From Akkermansia sp. (lineage in GTDB: Bacteria; Verrucomicrobiota; Verrucomicrobiia; Verrucomicrobiales; Akkermansiaceae): a stretch of 32,666 bases of DNA. Positions 24,960 through 32,528 of this stretch are shown here, one piece after another. Under the pieces are notes generated by a model. The model worked only from the letters and a program-made list of their open reading frames with translations. It was not told where the DNA came from and searched no databases. The translations under genes were made by a program, and so were the position numbers. Each line of letters begins with the position of its first letter. Positions within the stretch are counted from its first letter, which is position 1. The DNA lies in assembly GCA_017398765.1 (NCBI GenBank), contig JAFQEY010000003.1:1-32666 (forward strand), in the 5' to 3' direction.

Positions 24960-25009
24960 GTGCGATTGATGAAAAGATGGGAGCATGGCGGGAAAAGGGG
25001 AAATAACAC

Positions 25010-25038
25010 TTGCTCGAATACTCCGGATGTGCTAGACT
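25010..25038 (+). promoter_or_regulatory. Promoter of the rpiB-glyA fusion gene
   Basis: TTGCTC (25010-25015), 17 bp, TAGACT (25033-25038). The ATG at 25054 is 15 bases downstream, so the leader would be about 8-9 nt. Confidence 0.6.
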
Positions 25039-25053
25039 GAGCGGCGTACATAT

Positions 25054-26739
25054 ATGAACACAGAACTTCGTATAGCCATCGGTTCAGACCACAAAGGTGT
25101 GGATTTGAAGGAAACCGCAGTGGAATTGCTGCGCGGCTGGGGATTTGAGGTGGAGGACCTGGGGCCGTTCACCAAGGAGGCCTGCAACTACGCAGAGTAT
25201 GCCAATGCTGTCTGCAAGCGCGTGTCAGACGGTCGCGCCGACCGTGGTATTCTCATCTGCTTCTCCGGTCAGGGTATGGGTATAGCCGCCAACCGTTGGA
25301 AAGGTGTTCGTGCCGCCATCTGCCGGAGCCCGCAGGATGCCGCTCTTTCACGCCAGCACAATGATTCCAACGTGATATGCCTTCCCTCTGCGTTTGTTTC
25401 TACGGATGTGGTGGATGATATCCTGCACGGCTGGTTGGCTGCGGAGTATGAGGGCGGTCGCCACGTGGCGCGCCTGGTGACGGCTTCCGGTTCTCCGCTG
25501 GCGGATTCTGACCCTGAACTTGCCTCTTATATGGAAGAGGAGCGTCAGCGCCAGCTCAACAACATCGAGCTGATTGCCTCAGAAAACTTTGCTTCCCCCG
25601 CAGTGATGGAGGCACAGGGCTCCTGCCTGACCAACAAGTATGCAGAGGGGTACCCCAACCGCCGTTGGTACGGTGGCTGCGAGGTGGTGGACAAAGTGGA
25701 GCAACTGGCTATCGATCGCGCTAAGGCTCTTTTCGGTTGTGATGCGGTGAATGTGCAGGCGCACTCCGGTTCTCAGGCCAACATGTCTGTGTACCATGCC
25801 TGCATTAACCCCGGTGATACTATCCTCACCATGGATCTGGCCTGCGGCGGGCACCTTTCCCACGGCTTCTTTGCCAACTTCTCCGGCAAGCAGTACAAGG
25901 TGGTTCACTATGGTGTGAATCCTGAGACGGAATGCATCGACTACGATGACATGGCTGCCAAGGCTCGCGAGGTGAAGCCTGCGCTCATTCTGGCCGGTGC
26001 TTCTGCCTACTCCCGCACCATTGATTTTGCCCGCATCCGTGAGATTTGTGATGAGGTGGGTGCCATTATGTTTGTGGATATGGCGCACATTGCCGGGTTG
26101 GTCGCCGGTGGGGCGCACCCGTCACCTGTTCCCTACGCTGACTTTGTTTCCACCACCACGCACAAGAGCCTGCGCGGCCCGCGCGGCGGTCTGGTGATGT
26201 GCAAGGAGAAGTGGGAGAAGAAGCTCAACAGTGCCACCTTCCCCGGGTTGCAGGGTGGGCCGCTCATGCACGTGATTGCCGCCAAGGCTGCCTGTCTGGG
26301 TGAGGCTCTCAAGCCCGAGTTCCGCGAATACGCTGCTCAGGTGGTGAAGAACTCCAAGGCTATGGCTGCCAGGCTGGCTCAGCTGGGCTTCCGCATTGTG
26401 GCCGGCGGTACGGATAACCACTGCTTCCTGGTGGACCTCAGCAGCAAGGGTATCAACGGTGCTGAGGCTCAGGTGGCTCTGGATAAGGTGGGTATCACGG
26501 TGAACAAGAACGCCATTCCCTATGACAAGGGTACGACCAACAAGCCCTCCGGTATCCGCATCGGCACTCCCGCTGTGACGACTCGCGGCATGAAGGAGGA
26601 CGATGTCCGCAAGGTGGCAGAATTCATTGGCCGCTGTCTCGCCATTCTGGCGGCTCAGAAAGTCTGTGAGACGCCTGGGGCGTATGAGGCTCTGCGTGCA
26701 GAGGTGTCGGCGTTTAACAAAAACTTCCCGATGCCGTAA
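25054..26739 (+). CDS. glyA: RpiB-GlyA fusion: ribose-5-phosphate isomerase B and serine hydroxymethyltransferase
   Basis: A 561-residue two-domain enzyme. Residues 1 to about 142 are an RpiB domain: Asp12-His13 in GSDHKG, Tyr46, Cys69 in GILICFSG (equivalent to the catalytic Cys of E. coli RpiB), and SRQHNDSNV at 99-107. Residues about 148-561 are a complete serine hydroxymethyltransferase: [13 protein letters not shown], the GGHLSHG block (265-271), VDMAHIAG, and the PLP lysine Lys371 in [14 protein letters not shown]. There is no stop or frame change between them. The first domain isomerises ribulose and ribose 5-phosphates; the second converts serine and tetrahydrofolate to glycine and methylene-tetrahydrofolate. 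Both supply nucleotide synthesis. Confidence 0.95.
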   Translation: MNTELRIAIGSDHKGVDLKETAVELLRGWGFEVEDLGPFTKEACNYAEYANAVCKRVSDGRADRGILICFSGQGMGIAANRWKGVRAAICRSPQDAALSRQHNDSNVICLPSAFVSTDVVDDILHGWLAAEYEGGRHVARLVTASGSPLADSDPELASYMEEERQRQLNNIELIASENFASPAVMEAQGSCLTNKYAEGYPNRRWYGGCEVVDKVEQLAIDRAKALFGCDAVNVQAHSGSQANMSVYHACINPGDTILTMDLACGGHLSHGFFANFSGKQYKVVHYGVNPETECIDYDDMAAKAREVKPALILAGASAYSRTIDFARIREICDEVGAIMFVDMAHIAGLVAGGAHPSPVPYADFVSTTTHKSLRGPRGGLVMCKEKWEKKLNSATFPGLQGGPLMHVIAAKAACLGEALKPEFREYAAQVVKNSKAMAARLAQLGFRIVAGGTDNHCFLVDLSSKGINGAEAQVALDKVGITVNKNAIPYDKGTTNKPSGIRIGTPAVTTRGMKEDDVRKVAEFIGRCLAILAAQKVCETPGAYEALRAEVSAFNKNFPMP

Positions 26740-26766
26740 TTCCCCGGCAGAGACGAGCATTTCAGG

Positions 26767-26805
26767 CAAGGCAGTACCGCTCAACGGTACTGCCTTGTTA
26801 TTTTT
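26767..26805 (+). terminator. Intrinsic terminator after the rpiB-glyA fusion
   Basis: A perfect 13-bp stem (26767-26779 with 26785-26797), a 5-nt loop, then a T-rich tail. Confidence 0.92.
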
Positions 26806-26824
26806 CGTAAAACGGTATTTACTC

Positions 26825-26853
26825 TTGCCAAATGAATGCTGAACTGGCATGAT
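26825..26853 (+). promoter_or_regulatory. Leaderless-type promoter of the amidase-recG unit
   Basis: TTGCCA (26825-26830), 17 bp, CATGAT (26848-26853), then six bases to the ATG at 26860. Confidence 0.65.
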
Positions 26854-26859
26854 AGCCGC

Positions 26860-27558
26860 ATGGTTCGTTTTGCCTCAATAGCCGCACTTTTTCTGCTGGT
26901 TCTGGTAGCAGTGGGGGGCTCCGGTTGCCAGCAGCAGGGTTCTAATCGCTACCTGCGGACTCCGGCCGCCGTGCGTTTCAAACCGGTGAGTTCTCCGGTC
27001 ATGATGCGTTCTGTTTCCCGATTAGCGCGTGAGGTTAATATCAAGGTGCGTATCATGCCCTCCAATGCCCCGCAACGGCGTGGCTCCCGCAGGCTCCGCC
27101 CCACGTTCATCACCATTCACAGCACGGCCAATCACTCATCGACCGCCACAGCCATGCAGCATTCCCGTGCCCTCTGCCGCGGTGCGTTCACCAACCGCAG
27201 TTGGCATTTCACCGTTGACCAGTTCATGTGCGTGCAGAATCTGCCGCTCAAGGAAACGGGGTGGCACGCCGGTTCTCCCGCCGGTAATCACAACTCTATC
27301 GGTATCGAGATGTGCGAGTGCGAGAACACGGGGCACAACCACTTCCGCACCTGGGATCGTGCCGCCAAGCTGACCGCAGTTCTCATGAAGCGCTACGGTA
27401 TCAACCTGCGCCGCGTGGTGCCGCATTATCACTGGACACGCAAGAATTGCCCCATGCCCCTGCTGACCAATGGGAAACCTGGTCCCAAGTGGGCCTGGTT
27501 CCATTCCCGCGTGGATTACTATTACCGCTGTATCAACAACGGTAAATCCTTCCGTTGA
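26860..27558 (+). CDS. N-acetylmuramoyl-L-alanine amidase lipoprotein (amidase_2)
   Basis: A 232-residue lipoprotein. The signal peptide ends GGSGC, with Cys23 as the probable lipid anchor. The amidase_2 (PGRP-like) domain covers about 80-220. Zinc ligands are His87 in FITIHST, His189 or His191 in VPHYHW, and Cys197 in RKNCP. WHFTVD and HNSIGIEMCE are also conserved blocks. The enzyme cleaves the bond between muramic acid and L-alanine in peptidoglycan. A possible ATG at 26836 lies between the -35 and -10 boxes and is rejected. recG begins 12 bp downstream and probably shares the transcript. Confidence 0.92.
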   Translation: MVRFASIAALFLLVLVAVGGSGCQQQGSNRYLRTPAAVRFKPVSSPVMMRSVSRLAREVNIKVRIMPSNAPQRRGSRRLRPTFITIHSTANHSSTATAMQHSRALCRGAFTNRSWHFTVDQFMCVQNLPLKETGWHAGSPAGNHNSIGIEMCECENTGHNHFRTWDRAAKLTAVLMKRYGINLRRVVPHYHWTRKNCPMPLLTNGKPGPKWAWFHSRVDYYYRCINNGKSFR

Positions 27559-27570
27559 TTCGTTTGTCCG

Positions 27571-29703
27571 ATGGACTCGCTTCACCCGGAAACACCCCTT
27601 GCTGAGCTCGCCTGGTTGAATCCACGCGAGCTTAAAGCTTTGCAGGAGGCGGAGCTGAACTGTGTACGGGATGTCCTGCTGCGCATCCCCCGCCGTTATG
27701 AGGATAGACGGCGCTCCGGAGCGGATATTGCCTCTCTCGCCTCCGGGGAAACAGTCTGCCTGCGGGTGCATGTATATGCAGCCGCCTGGCGCTTTTCCTA
27801 CAAGCGTTATTTTGAGGTATCGGCCGGGGCAGAGGATGACCCGCACGGAGCGCGGCTGAGTCTGCGCTGGTTCAACATGCCCTATGTGGCCAAACTACTG
27901 GCCGTGGGGATGAATCTCTATATCTATGGCAAGGTGCGGGAGTTTGCCGGAAAACTGACCATGACCAACCCGGACTTTGAGGTCATGGAGGATGAGGATG
28001 CGGGACACCGGCTCATGGTGGCGGCCATGGGTGGCCCGCGGATGCCCGCAGCGGAGCTTTCCGCCAACGGTGAAACGGTGCATACGGGGCGCATCGTGCC
28101 TGTCTACCGCAATATCTCCGGCATGGCAGCGCGCAGCTACCGTAGTCTTGTGTGGCGCATTCTGGAGCAACTCTCGCCGGAGGTTCGCCCCGCAGGCTAC
28201 GATGTGGCACCGACCTATCCCTACCGTCAGGCCTTGCAGGACGTGCATTTCCCGGCAGAGGATGAATTGCAGCGCAAGGCTCGCCTGCGCTTTGCGCTGG
28301 AGGAATGTTTCCTGTGCCAGTTCCGCGTGGCGTGGCGGCGGAAACGCTCTCAGGGGCACCCGGGGCAGGTGACCGCCACCTGCGATGCCTACATGCACGA
28401 GCTGCTGGAGCAGCTGCCCTTCCGGCTTACGGAGGCACAGCTGCGCTGCGTGCAGGAAATCCGCGCGGATATGGAAGCCCCCCGGCAGATGAACCGCCTG
28501 TTGCAGGGGGATGTGGGCAGCGGCAAGACACTGGTGGCTCTCTGTGCCATGCTGCTGGCGGTGGGCAGCGGCAAGACGGCGGCCATGCTCGCGCCCACGC
28601 AAATTCTGGCAGAGCAGCATTACCGCAATTTCCGCCGCCTGTTGGCGCACACGGATGTTTCCCTGTCACTGCGTACTTCCGGCAGGGCAGATGATTCTGA
28701 TTTGTCCTTGGAAGCGGGCTTTGCTGCGGATTCAACGCCGCGTATCATCGTCGGCACGCATGCTCTGCTGTATCCCGCCAACCGTCCGTCCAACCTCGGG
28801 CTTGCCGTGGTGGATGAACAGCACAAATTCGGCGTGGAGCAGCGCGAATCCTTCTATGCCGCCGGAGAAAATCCGGATGTGCTGGTCATGACGGCCACCC
28901 CCATCCCCCGCACCCTCACGCTCACCCTCTACGGCGATTTGGATGTCTCTGTCATCGATGAACTCCCCGCCGACCGCGGCGAAATCATCACCGCCATGCG
29001 CCGCCCGGGCAATATGAAAAAAATCATCTCATTCATGCGCGAGCAGCTGGCAGAGGGTCGGCAGATATACATCGTCTCCCCGCTGGTGGAGGAGAGCGAG
29101 AAAAGCAGCCGCGCCTCCGCCGTGTCGGAACTGAGCCGCTGGCAGGAGATTTTCCCGCAGGAGAACATCGGCTTGCTCCACGGTCGCCTTTCCCCGGAGG
29201 AAAAAGATGCGGTCATGTCTGCCTTTCATGCCAACGAAACCCACATTCTGGTGGCCACCACCGTGGTGGAAGTGGGGGTGGACGTGCCGAATGCCACCAT
29301 CATGCTCATCAACAACGCAGACTCGTTCGGGCTTTCCCAGCTGCACCAGCTGCGCGGACGCATCGGCCGCGGGCGGCACAAGAGCTATTGCATTCTCCTC
29401 TCCGATGCGAAACCGGGTGAGCCCGGGCATGATAAACTCATGGTCATGTGCCGCACGCTCAACGGCTTTGAGATAGCGGAAGAGGATTTCCGCCTCCGTG
29501 GCCCCGGGGATGTGCTCGGCACGGCGCAGAGCGGGCTGGGTGCCGTGCGTTTCCCGGAGTGGCTGGCAGATATGCGGCTCATTCACCGCGCCACGCGTGA
29601 TGCCGCCGCCATTCTGGAGCGCGACCCGGAGCTGTGCCTCCCGCAGCATGCCCCCCTGCGCGAGCTGGTGCGCTTTGAGGCTGAGTCCCGTGTAACGAGC
29701 TGA
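27571..29703 (+). CDS. recG: ATP-dependent DNA helicase RecG
   Basis: A 710-residue RecG, which remodels stalled replication forks and branch-migrates Holliday junctions. The N-terminal wedge domain with an OB-fold is about residues 50-160. The helicase core has FRLTEAQLRCVQEI, Walker A GDVGSGKT (about 311-318), the DEQHKFGVEQR block (motif II, DExH type), TATPIPRTL (motif III), VVEVGVDVPNAT, and QLRGRIGRGRHKSYC (motif VI), followed by the C-terminal FRLRGPGDVLGTAQSG block. The length is usual. The gene follows the amidase by 12 bp; the adjacency is probably transcriptional convenience. Confidence 0.97.
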   Translation: MDSLHPETPLAELAWLNPRELKALQEAELNCVRDVLLRIPRRYEDRRRSGADIASLASGETVCLRVHVYAAAWRFSYKRYFEVSAGAEDDPHGARLSLRWFNMPYVAKLLAVGMNLYIYGKVREFAGKLTMTNPDFEVMEDEDAGHRLMVAAMGGPRMPAAELSANGETVHTGRIVPVYRNISGMAARSYRSLVWRILEQLSPEVRPAGYDVAPTYPYRQALQDVHFPAEDELQRKARLRFALEECFLCQFRVAWRRKRSQGHPGQVTATCDAYMHELLEQLPFRLTEAQLRCVQEIRADMEAPRQMNRLLQGDVGSGKTLVALCAMLLAVGSGKTAAMLAPTQILAEQHYRNFRRLLAHTDVSLSLRTSGRADDSDLSLEAGFAADSTPRIIVGTHALLYPANRPSNLGLAVVDEQHKFGVEQRESFYAAGENPDVLVMTATPIPRTLTLTLYGDLDVSVIDELPADRGEIITAMRRPGNMKKIISFMREQLAEGRQIYIVSPLVEESEKSSRASAVSELSRWQEIFPQENIGLLHGRLSPEEKDAVMSAFHANETHILVATTVVEVGVDVPNATIMLINNADSFGLSQLHQLRGRIGRGRHKSYCILLSDAKPGEPGHDKLMVMCRTLNGFEIAEEDFRLRGPGDVLGTAQSGLGAVRFPEWLADMRLIHRATRDAAAILERDPELCLPQHAPLRELVRFEAESRVTS

Positions 29704-29758
29704 TGGTTGCCTGTAGGAGGCTCTTTTCAAGAAATTTAACTTTTTTTCAGAAAAAAGC

Positions 29759-29787
29759 TTGCAAAGCTCGGCAGATTTCGATATAAT
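29759..29787 (+). promoter_or_regulatory. Promoter of tRNA-Val
   Basis: TTGCAA (29759-29764), 17 bp, TATAAT (29782-29787). Transcription should start near 29794. Confidence 0.8.
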
Positions 29788-29792
29788 GCCCC

Positions 29793-29813
29793 CGCACTCG
29801 TACTGCGAGTGCG
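29793..29813 (+). repeat. Hairpin in the tRNA-Val 5' leader
   Basis: A perfect 8-bp stem, CGCACTCG (29793-29800) against CGAGTGCG (29806-29813), with loop TACTG, lies between the predicted transcription start and the tRNA. Confidence 0.75.
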
Positions 29814-29818
29814 AAAAT

Positions 29819-29890
29819 GCGAAGTTAGCTCAGTGGTAGAGCACATCCTTCACACGGATGGGGTCATAAGTTCGAATCTTATACTTCGTA
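29819..29890 (+). tRNA. tRNA-Val, anticodon CAC
   Basis: A 72-nt cloverleaf folds by eye. The acceptor stem GCGAAGT pairs with ACTTCGT (G-T at the first pair). The D arm is GCTC/GAGC, the anticodon stem CATCC/GGATG with loop TTCACAC (anticodon CAC, reads GTG), and the T arm ATAAG-TTCGAAT-CTTAT. The discriminator is A; CCA is not encoded. Confidence 0.95.
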
Positions 29891-29893
29891 TCG

Positions 29894-29924
29894 AAAGCAG
29901 CACCGATTTGGTGCTGCTTTTTTT
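29894..29924 (+). terminator. Intrinsic terminator of tRNA-Val
   Basis: An 11-bp stem (29894-29904 with 29910-29920) with a 5-nt loop and a T run to 29924. Confidence 0.92.
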
Positions 29925-29944
29925 ATCTCTATACCAAAAGAGGC

Positions 29945-29973
29945 TTGCCCCGAGTGGCGAAATGTATTACTAT
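29945..29973 (+). promoter_or_regulatory. Leaderless-type promoter of the lipoprotein-xerD unit
   Basis: TTGCCC (29945-29950), 17 bp, TACTAT (29968-29973), then six bases to the ATG at 29980. Confidence 0.65.
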
Positions 29974-29979
29974 ATGCTC

Positions 29980-30675
29980 ATGAAGCTGTCGACAATCGTA
30001 ATCATGACTCTTGGAGTGGGAATGCTGAGTTCCTGCAGTCTGTTCGACCCGGAGGAGCGGGATTATACGCCTGAGTATCTGCGCGAGGATTCCCCCATGG
30101 ATCCCCCCGGTACCGCTGAAATGCGCGCAGCTTTGCGAGCCAAGCTGGTGAAGGAAGGTGCCTTTGCCCCCGGCGAGCAGCCGGAGGTGCAGCAGGGGAA
30201 GGTGTTCCTGTTCTACCGCAATCCTGACCACAGTCATGATACCTCCGGGCGCATGGTGGAGACTGCCACTGCCCGCATCCTGTCCTGCGAGGGTCTGTAC
30301 TACTTCGTTGAGACGGATGGCGGCAAGAAGGGCTATCTGCGTGAGTCTGATTTGGTCAGCCCCATCAAAACGCTTATCTCTACGGAGGAGAATCTCTTCC
30401 CCGGCGGTGAGATGCCGATGCTGCCGGAACATTGGGGAGATGAACCCGGCGGCGTTGCGGCAGACGGAGCGCAGAAGCTGATGACCACGTCCTCCGGACG
30501 CACGGTGGTGGTGGTTAAGAAGAAATCGGATAAGAGTGCCGAGTTCGAAGCCCGCAAGAAACAGTTTGAGGAAAGTGCAGGGCAGAGACTGGGCGGTACT
30601 CCCGCAGAGGGAACACCGCTGCCTGACCCGGCCTCTGTCCCCCTGCCGGAACCCACGGGCGGGGAGCAGAACTGA
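29980..30675 (+). CDS. Lipoprotein of unknown function
   Basis: A 231-residue lipoprotein. The signal peptide MKLSTIVIMTLGVGMLSS is followed by Cys19. Residues about 60-130 are beta-rich (GKVFLFYRNPDH, then ATARILSCEGLYYFVE, then KKGYLRESDLVSP) and resemble a small SH3-like fold, but this is by eye. The C-terminal part is charged and then proline-rich. The open frame runs back to 29809 through the tRNA; two nearer ATGs at 29962 and 29974 are also in frame. The promoter geometry favours 29980. The stop overlaps the xerD start by one base (TGATG), so the two are co-translated. I do not recognise a function. Confidence 0.75.
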   Translation: MKLSTIVIMTLGVGMLSSCSLFDPEERDYTPEYLREDSPMDPPGTAEMRAALRAKLVKEGAFAPGEQPEVQQGKVFLFYRNPDHSHDTSGRMVETATARILSCEGLYYFVETDGGKKGYLRESDLVSPIKTLISTEENLFPGGEMPMLPEHWGDEPGGVAADGAQKLMTTSSGRTVVVVKKKSDKSAEFEARKKQFEESAGQRLGGTPAEGTPLPDPASVPLPEPTGGEQN

Positions 30676-31592
30676 TGCCCAATCCGGCATATCGTGCGGA
30701 GGTGGAGCGTTTTCTGCTGTATCTGGCAGCAGAGCGGGGGCTGAGTGTGCACTACCGGGAATCTGCCCGGCAGAGCCTCATGGCCTTTGTGGATTGGTGT
30801 GCCGAGCGTGAGTGGGCGTTGGACCGCATTACCCTGGAGCGGTTGACGGAGTATCGTCGTCACCTGCGTGAGCGGGGACTGTTGGATTCCTCCATCCGCG
30901 TGGCAACGGTGCATCTGCGCATCTTTTTCCGCTACATGCACCGGCGGCGCGGGCTGCCCACAGACCCGGCGGCACTGCTGGAGAGCGGGCGGATGATACG
31001 TAATATCCCGGAGACGCTTTCCGCAGAGGCAGTGAACCGACTGCTCAGCAGCATCGACCCCGCCGATGTCCCCTACGGATGCCGCGATCGCGCCATGCTG
31101 GAGATGCTCTACGGCAGCGGCCTGCGCGTGAGCGAGCTGGTGAACCTGAGCCCGGACCGGGTGGATTGGGATGAGGGATACCTGCGTATCACAGGTAAGG
31201 GCAACAAGACCCGCTTTGTGCCGCTGGGCGGGGTGGCGGCAAAGGCACTGCGTTGCTATCTGGAGCATGCCCGCCCGAAGCTCCTGCGTGAGGGACGCCG
31301 CGCCACAGTGTTGTTCCTGTCCAACCGCGGGCAGGCACTCTCCCGCGACCGCATCCTGCAAATCATCAAAAAGCGAGCCAAGGAGGCCGGACTCCCGGAG
31401 AACGTGTACCCGCATATCATGCGCCATTCCTTTGCCACGCACCTGCTGGAGAATGGCGCGGACCTGCGCGTGATTCAGGATATGCTGGGCCATGCCGACC
31501 TGGCTACCACACAGATATACACTCACGTGGAGCGCAAACGCCTGGTGAACACGGTGCGCCGCTTCCACCCGCGCGGCAGACGCGAGGATTAG
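30675..31592 (+). CDS. xerD: XerC/XerD-like tyrosine recombinase
   Basis: A 305-residue tyrosine recombinase with all six catalytic residues: Arg151 (GLRVSEL), Lys175 (ITGKGNKTR), His247 and Arg250 (PHIMRHSFATHLL), His273 (MLGHAD) and Tyr282 (IYTHV). The N-terminal core-binding domain is residues 1 to about 95. The length and the block order are those of XerC/XerD, which resolve chromosome dimers at dif; I cannot tell C from D. The last base of the TAG stop is the first base of a MITE-like element's terminal repeat, so the gene's 3' end may have been altered. The start overlaps the lipoprotein stop. Confidence 0.9.
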   Translation: MPNPAYRAEVERFLLYLAAERGLSVHYRESARQSLMAFVDWCAEREWALDRITLERLTEYRRHLRERGLLDSSIRVATVHLRIFFRYMHRRRGLPTDPAALLESGRMIRNIPETLSAEAVNRLLSSIDPADVPYGCRDRAMLEMLYGSGLRVSELVNLSPDRVDWDEGYLRITGKGNKTRFVPLGGVAAKALRCYLEHARPKLLREGRRATVLFLSNRGQALSRDRILQIIKKRAKEAGLPENVYPHIMRHSFATHLLENGADLRVIQDMLGHADLATTQIYTHVERKRLVNTVRRFHPRGRRED

Positions 31593-31863
31593 TATGTCGT
31601 TCGGTAAATGACTCCATAAGTTTGCAAAGGGCAAATGGGAATTTGAAGGACAATGGACAAAGAACAATGGACGAAGGAAAAGTCAGGCGAGCCGCTGGCT
31701 CGCAGTAGTCAATGATTTAGTTGCAAAGCTTTTGCATGCGAGCAGAGCGAGCGGAATTTTCCACCTTGTCCATCGTCCATTTGACTTTGTACTTCTCGTT
31801 AACTTCCTATTTATCTACCAATGTGTCTATTCCTGCTGTTTAGCTATTTATCGAACGCTATAC
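31592..31863. mobile_element. MITE-like element, 272 bp, with TA flanks
   Basis: Terminal inverted repeats of 18 bp (31592-31609 and 31846-31863) match at 15 of 18 positions: GTATGTCGTTCGGTAAAT against, reading inward from the right, GTATAGCGTTCGATAAAT. TA lies at both outer ends (31590-31591 and 31864-31865), as expected of a target duplication by IS630/mariner-type transposases. A second imperfect pair of inner repeats (CAATGGAC-containing near 31650-31675, and its complement near 31762-31790) and two short hairpins (31687-31703 and 31722-31736) lie within. It encodes no protein and is AT-richer than the flanking genes. This class is inferred; the transposase is not in the window. Confidence 0.6.
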
Positions 31864-31865
31864 TA

Positions 31866-32173
31866 GCCGCCCTTACAGCCGTCGGGCGTCTTGTCGGACG
31901 ACAGGTTCCGCGACCCGTCTTCGCCCCTGCGGGGCTACGCCGAGGCAGGGAGGCTTCTTAGTTTTACATCACTCGGCTCGCATGAGCCGAGTTTTTCACC
32001 CAAGGCGTAGCCTTGTTTTCGCCATCGGGTGCAGACGATTCTTCACCACGCCCGTGACGGGCGTTCTTCACCTCGCGCGCAGCGAGTTTTCCCGGGGGCA
32101 AGACCCCCTTTCCCGTGAAGCGCAGAGGAACTTTCACCGCGTACCCACCGGAGCGACAAGCTGTAGAAAGCGC
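31866..32173. repeat. Hairpin array 1 with TTTTCACC-like spacers
   Basis: Short hairpins of different sequence follow one another: 31923-31935 (GCCCC), 31971-31992 (9 bp), 32001-32015 (CAAGGC/GCCTTG), a degenerate one at 32024-32039, 32048-32064 (ACGCCCG/CGGGCGT), 32072-32086 (CTCGC/GCGAG) and 32094-32108 (GGGGG/CCCCC). The spacers from 31993 on are TTTTCACC, TTTTCGCC, TCTTCACC, TCTTCAC(C) and TTTTCCC. No gene is credible here. The first part (31866-31920) holds only weak pairings. Confidence 0.75.
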
Positions 32174-32296
32174 GCGGGTGAATGCCCGCCAAAATCAGAG
32201 CCCCGTAGGGGCGATATAAAATAGCCCGGGGCGGAGCCGCGCAGCGGCGTAACCCCGGGAATATACCAACATATATAGATGAACCCCGGCAGGGGT
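32174..32296 (+). repeat. REP-like multi-hairpin unit, forward copy
   Basis: Four stem-loops follow in order: GCGGG/CCCGC (32174-32189), GCCCC-GTA-GGGGC (32200-32212), a two-part hairpin with outer stem CCCGGGG/CCCCGGG (32225-32259) enclosing GCCGC-GCA-GCGGC, and ACCCC-GGCA-GGGGT (32283-32296). GATATAAAATAGCCC joins the second and third. Confidence 0.75.
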
Positions 32297-32399
32297 GGCA
32301 TAAGGCGACGCATTAAGTTACAGCGGGTTCATTGTCCCGTATCCTTATCATGGGGCTCATTGTTGCATTCTACCTTAGACTAACCGACCGCATTATGTC

Positions 32400-32528
32400 A
32401 CCCCGTTCGGGGTTCCGGTTTGTTTCTTCCGTTTTTCCCGGGATTCCGCTGCTAAAGCAGCTCCATCGCCGGGCTATTATATATCGCCCCTCAATCGGGG
32501 CTCACTATTCCGCAGCCCTTTGGGCTGC
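32400..32528 (-). repeat. REP-like multi-hairpin unit, inverted copy
   Basis: Read on the minus strand, the same four stem-loops occur in the same order: GCAGCCC/GGGCTGC (32512-32528), GCCCC-GATTGA-GGGGC (32486-32501), an outer CCGGG stem (32437-32473) enclosing GCTGC-TTTA-GCAGC, and ACCCC-GAAC-GGGGT (32400-32413). Joining motifs GATATATAATAGCCC and GGGGTGACATAA match the forward copy. Confidence 0.75.

Noticed and set aside
25054..26739. Frameshift or assembly error behind the RpiB-GlyA fusion
   Set aside because: Both domains are complete, in the same frame and joined by a short linker with no sign of a lost stop or duplicated bases.
30333..31667. Long minus-strand open frame (444 codons) opposite xerD
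   Set aside because: XerD has all six catalytic residues on the plus strand; the antisense frame runs into the MITE-like element and is Gln/His-rich nonsense.
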